Assembly (NCBI GenBank): GCA_946405045.1 | Contig: CAMJFV010000091.1 | Coordinates: forward strand, 1 to 7,304 | Origin: an uncultured Bacteroidales bacterium | GTDB taxonomy: Bacteria > Bacteroidota > Bacteroidia > Bacteroidales > Paludibacteraceae | Direction: 5' to 3' | Length of the DNA stretch: 7,304 nt | In this document: piece by piece, positions 5,869 through 7,304 of the stretch | How positions within the stretch are numbered: the first letter of the stretch is position 1 | Layout: each line of letters begins with the position of its first letter | The notes under the pieces: generated by a model | Told to the model about the DNA's origin: nothing | The model's database searches: none | What the model saw: the letters and a program-made list of their open reading frames with translations, nothing else | Program-made: the position numbers and the translations under genes

Positions 5869-6987
5869 ATGGAAGAATTAAAAGATTTTTTAAGAGAAAC
5901 CAATATCGTTGAAATGAATGACGACGAAGAGGTTTTAATCTCGGAAGAACTCGAAAAAGTTGATCAGCTTTTTCAAGAAACTGGTTTTGAACCTATTGAG
6001 ACCGATATCAATCCATTTGATCCGTTGACTGCAATAACATATGGAAGACAGGATAGAAACGAGCAAAGGTCTGACGAAGCGTACTGGAAAGACATCACAG
6101 AGATCAAGACACAACTCAAACGTCATGAACGTTATCTCGCTAGAAAGAAAAAGTTAGAAGCACAGCGTGACGCCGAACGTTTAGCTGAACTCGAGAGACA
6201 AAAAGCCGAGGCCGAAAAGAGACGTGTCGAAGCAGAAAAGAAAGCACAAGAAGAAGCTGATCGGAAGAAGCAAAAAATCAACCTCCTCAATGAAATGATT
6301 GAAGATGACATTTCGGAATTCAGAAAATATGAAGCTCAGGGCGATTATATGAACGCCCGAGAGAAATATACACATCTGCAGAAATTAATCTTCAGACGTG
6401 CTGATCTCATAAATACCATAAATAGATATCAGTTGTATAACGATCTCATGATCTGCAGAATTCTCGACATTCCATGTAATGAAAATGGTGAGTATCACGT
6501 CGATTATAGCACGTATACGTTCTATGGCGAATATGATTTTGTTTATAATAAAGAAGCATGTTTCAAAGTATTCACGATATCATTGAATGAAAAACTTACG
6601 GTTGCTTGTCTGGCATTCAATGATATTGTATATGTGCCTGCTGACATTATTAGAGTCGGTGACAAAATAACACTTCATGAAGAAATCAGAATATATGCCG
6701 AGTTCCAGACTGAATTGTTGAAAAGAGAAAATACTGTCGACATATTAGCTGTATCAAAATGGATATCCGAGATCATGCATAAGATTGTGTGCAATCAACC
6801 TGGCTGGACACCTGATAAATTTATGTGTGTCAAGCATAAATCAGGCTTGGTTATGTTTGACAAAGGCGCGCTGAACAAATGTCAGAATATGGCATGCACC
6901 GAATGTATGCATAGTGTATACTGTGAGCTGATCCGTGACTTTTCGTACACATTACAGCTTGCAAGAATACACAAGTACGAGAAGTGA
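5869..6987 (+). CDS. Coiled-coil protein with C-terminal cysteine cluster, unknown function
   Basis: I do not recognise this 372-residue protein. The ATG is 8 nt after AAAAAGGAG. The first 70 residues are acidic. Residues about 72-145 form a long, highly charged Lys/Glu/Ala/Arg helix (such as AELERQKAEAEKRRVEAEKK, 106-125), a likely coiled coil. A helical stretch follows to about 190, then a part richer in beta strands (210-270, VDYSTYTFYGEYDFVYN). Near the end C338, C343, C346 and C352 (C-x4-C-x2-C-x5-C), with C320 and H323 close by, could bind zinc or an iron-sulphur cluster. Codons favour AGA and A/T-ending forms more than the operon upstream. Terminators flank it, so it is probably a single-gene transcription unit. 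The charged coiled coil suggests a multimeric or scaffold-like role, but no function can be claimed. Confidence 0.8.
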   Translation: MEELKDFLRETNIVEMNDDEEVLISEELEKVDQLFQETGFEPIETDINPFDPLTAITYGRQDRNEQRSDEAYWKDITEIKTQLKRHERYLARKKKLEAQRDAERLAELERQKAEAEKRRVEAEKKAQEEADRKKQKINLLNEMIEDDISEFRKYEAQGDYMNAREKYTHLQKLIFRRADLINTINRYQLYNDLMICRILDIPCNENGEYHVDYSTYTFYGEYDFVYNKEACFKVFTISLNEKLTVACLAFNDIVYVPADIIRVGDKITLHEEIRIYAEFQTELLKRENTVDILAVSKWISEIMHKIVCNQPGWTPDKFMCVKHKSGLVMFDKGALNKCQNMACTECMHSVYCELIRDFSYTLQLARIHKYEK

Positions 6988-7040
6988 AAAAAAAAACATG
7001 GTATGATGAACGGGGCGCAAAGCCCCGTTCATTTTTTTTT
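6987..7040. terminator. Bidirectional intrinsic terminator between convergent genes
   Basis: ATGAACGGGGC (7006-7016) pairs perfectly with GCCCCGTTCAT (7022-7032) around the loop GCAAA. Nine T follow on the plus strand (7032-7040). Ten A at 6987-6996 form the T-tract for the minus strand, 9 nt from the stem. It should stop both the plus-strand coiled-coil gene and the minus-strand gene arriving from the right. Confidence 0.9.
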
Positions 7041-7304
7041 ATTGAGCAATGGAGATATCATATGGACTTCCTATAGTACGTTGCTTATAGTTAAGCTCAT
7101 CACCAATCTTCAAAACACCCCAGACATCCGATGATATTTCAACATACTTAAGCTCGGTGTCATTCGAATTGACCAGCTGTCCGATTGCAGTATACACCCG
7201 AGAACGATATGCTTCACGTTCTGCACCAATTCCATCAGATCGATCTGACGTCTTTAATGTGAACTCACCAAACTTCAGGACATTGCTGTCTACCATAAAT
7301 TCAA
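7039..7304 (-). CDS. C-terminal part of an unknown minus-strand protein
   Basis: About 88 residues of a gene that reads leftward and ends with TAA at 7039-7041, within the T-tract of the bidirectional terminator. The frame stays open to the right edge. The ATG at 7296 has no ribosome binding site in the 8 nt visible upstream (TTGAATTT), so it may be an internal methionine and the gene is treated as partial. The visible part ends in a strand-rich segment, YVEISSDVWGVLKIGDELNY followed by KQRTIG and DISIAQ. No family is recognised. It is the only minus-strand gene here and marks a change of transcription direction. Confidence 0.6.
   Translation of the reverse strand, partial: EFMVDSNVLKFGEFTLKTSDRSDGIGAEREAYRSRVYTAIGQLVNSNDTELKYVEISSDVWGVLKIGDELNYKQRTIGSPYDISIAQ

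Noticed and set aside
1..7304. Reassigned TAG stop codon, as in some large gut phages
   Set aside because: Visible stops are TAA (six on the plus strand, one on the minus strand) and one TGA. Absence of TAG is suggestive at most; all genes are intact under the standard code, with no in-frame TAG to explain.

Overview
The window looks like part of a large (probably jumbo) bacteriophage genome whose host reads strong Firmicutes-type ribosome binding sites (AAAGGAG, GGGAGG, GAGGAGG). DNA is AT-rich by eye, genes are tightly packed, and a phage-type family B DNA polymerase tail sits in the same gene run as a split bacterial-type RNA polymerase beta-prime subunit. No integrase, tRNA, CRISPR array or insertion sequence was seen.

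Layout. Positions 1-5747 hold six tightly packed plus-strand genes, probably one operon: the C-terminal part of a family B DNA polymerase (cut by the window edge), a small acidic helical protein, an SSB-like protein with an acidic tail ending DDELPI, a 214-residue unknown protein overlapping the SSB-like gene by 23 nt, a 546-residue unknown protein with a GTG start, and the N-terminal half of an RNA polymerase beta-prime subunit. The last carries the beta-prime zinc ribbon and the catalytic NADFDGD motif, then stops 48 residues later. A hairpin plus T-rich stretch (5761-5805) closes the unit. After an AT-rich leader with a possible promoter comes a 372-residue coiled-coil protein with a cysteine cluster (5869-6987). 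A hairpin with T-tracts on both strands (6987-7040) separates it from a convergent minus-strand gene that runs off the right edge.

How it may fit together. Polymerase and SSB-like protein point to genome replication. The beta-prime fragment points to a phage-encoded multisubunit RNA polymerase of the type known from phiKZ and AR9, in which beta and beta-prime are each split into separately encoded pieces. Expression in a replication operon would suit a non-virion (intracellular) enzyme, but that is inference. The rest of beta-prime and all of beta are not in the window. The most interesting unknown is the 546-residue protein directly upstream of beta-prime: by size and position it could be an accessory or promoter-recognition subunit, though no motif proves it.
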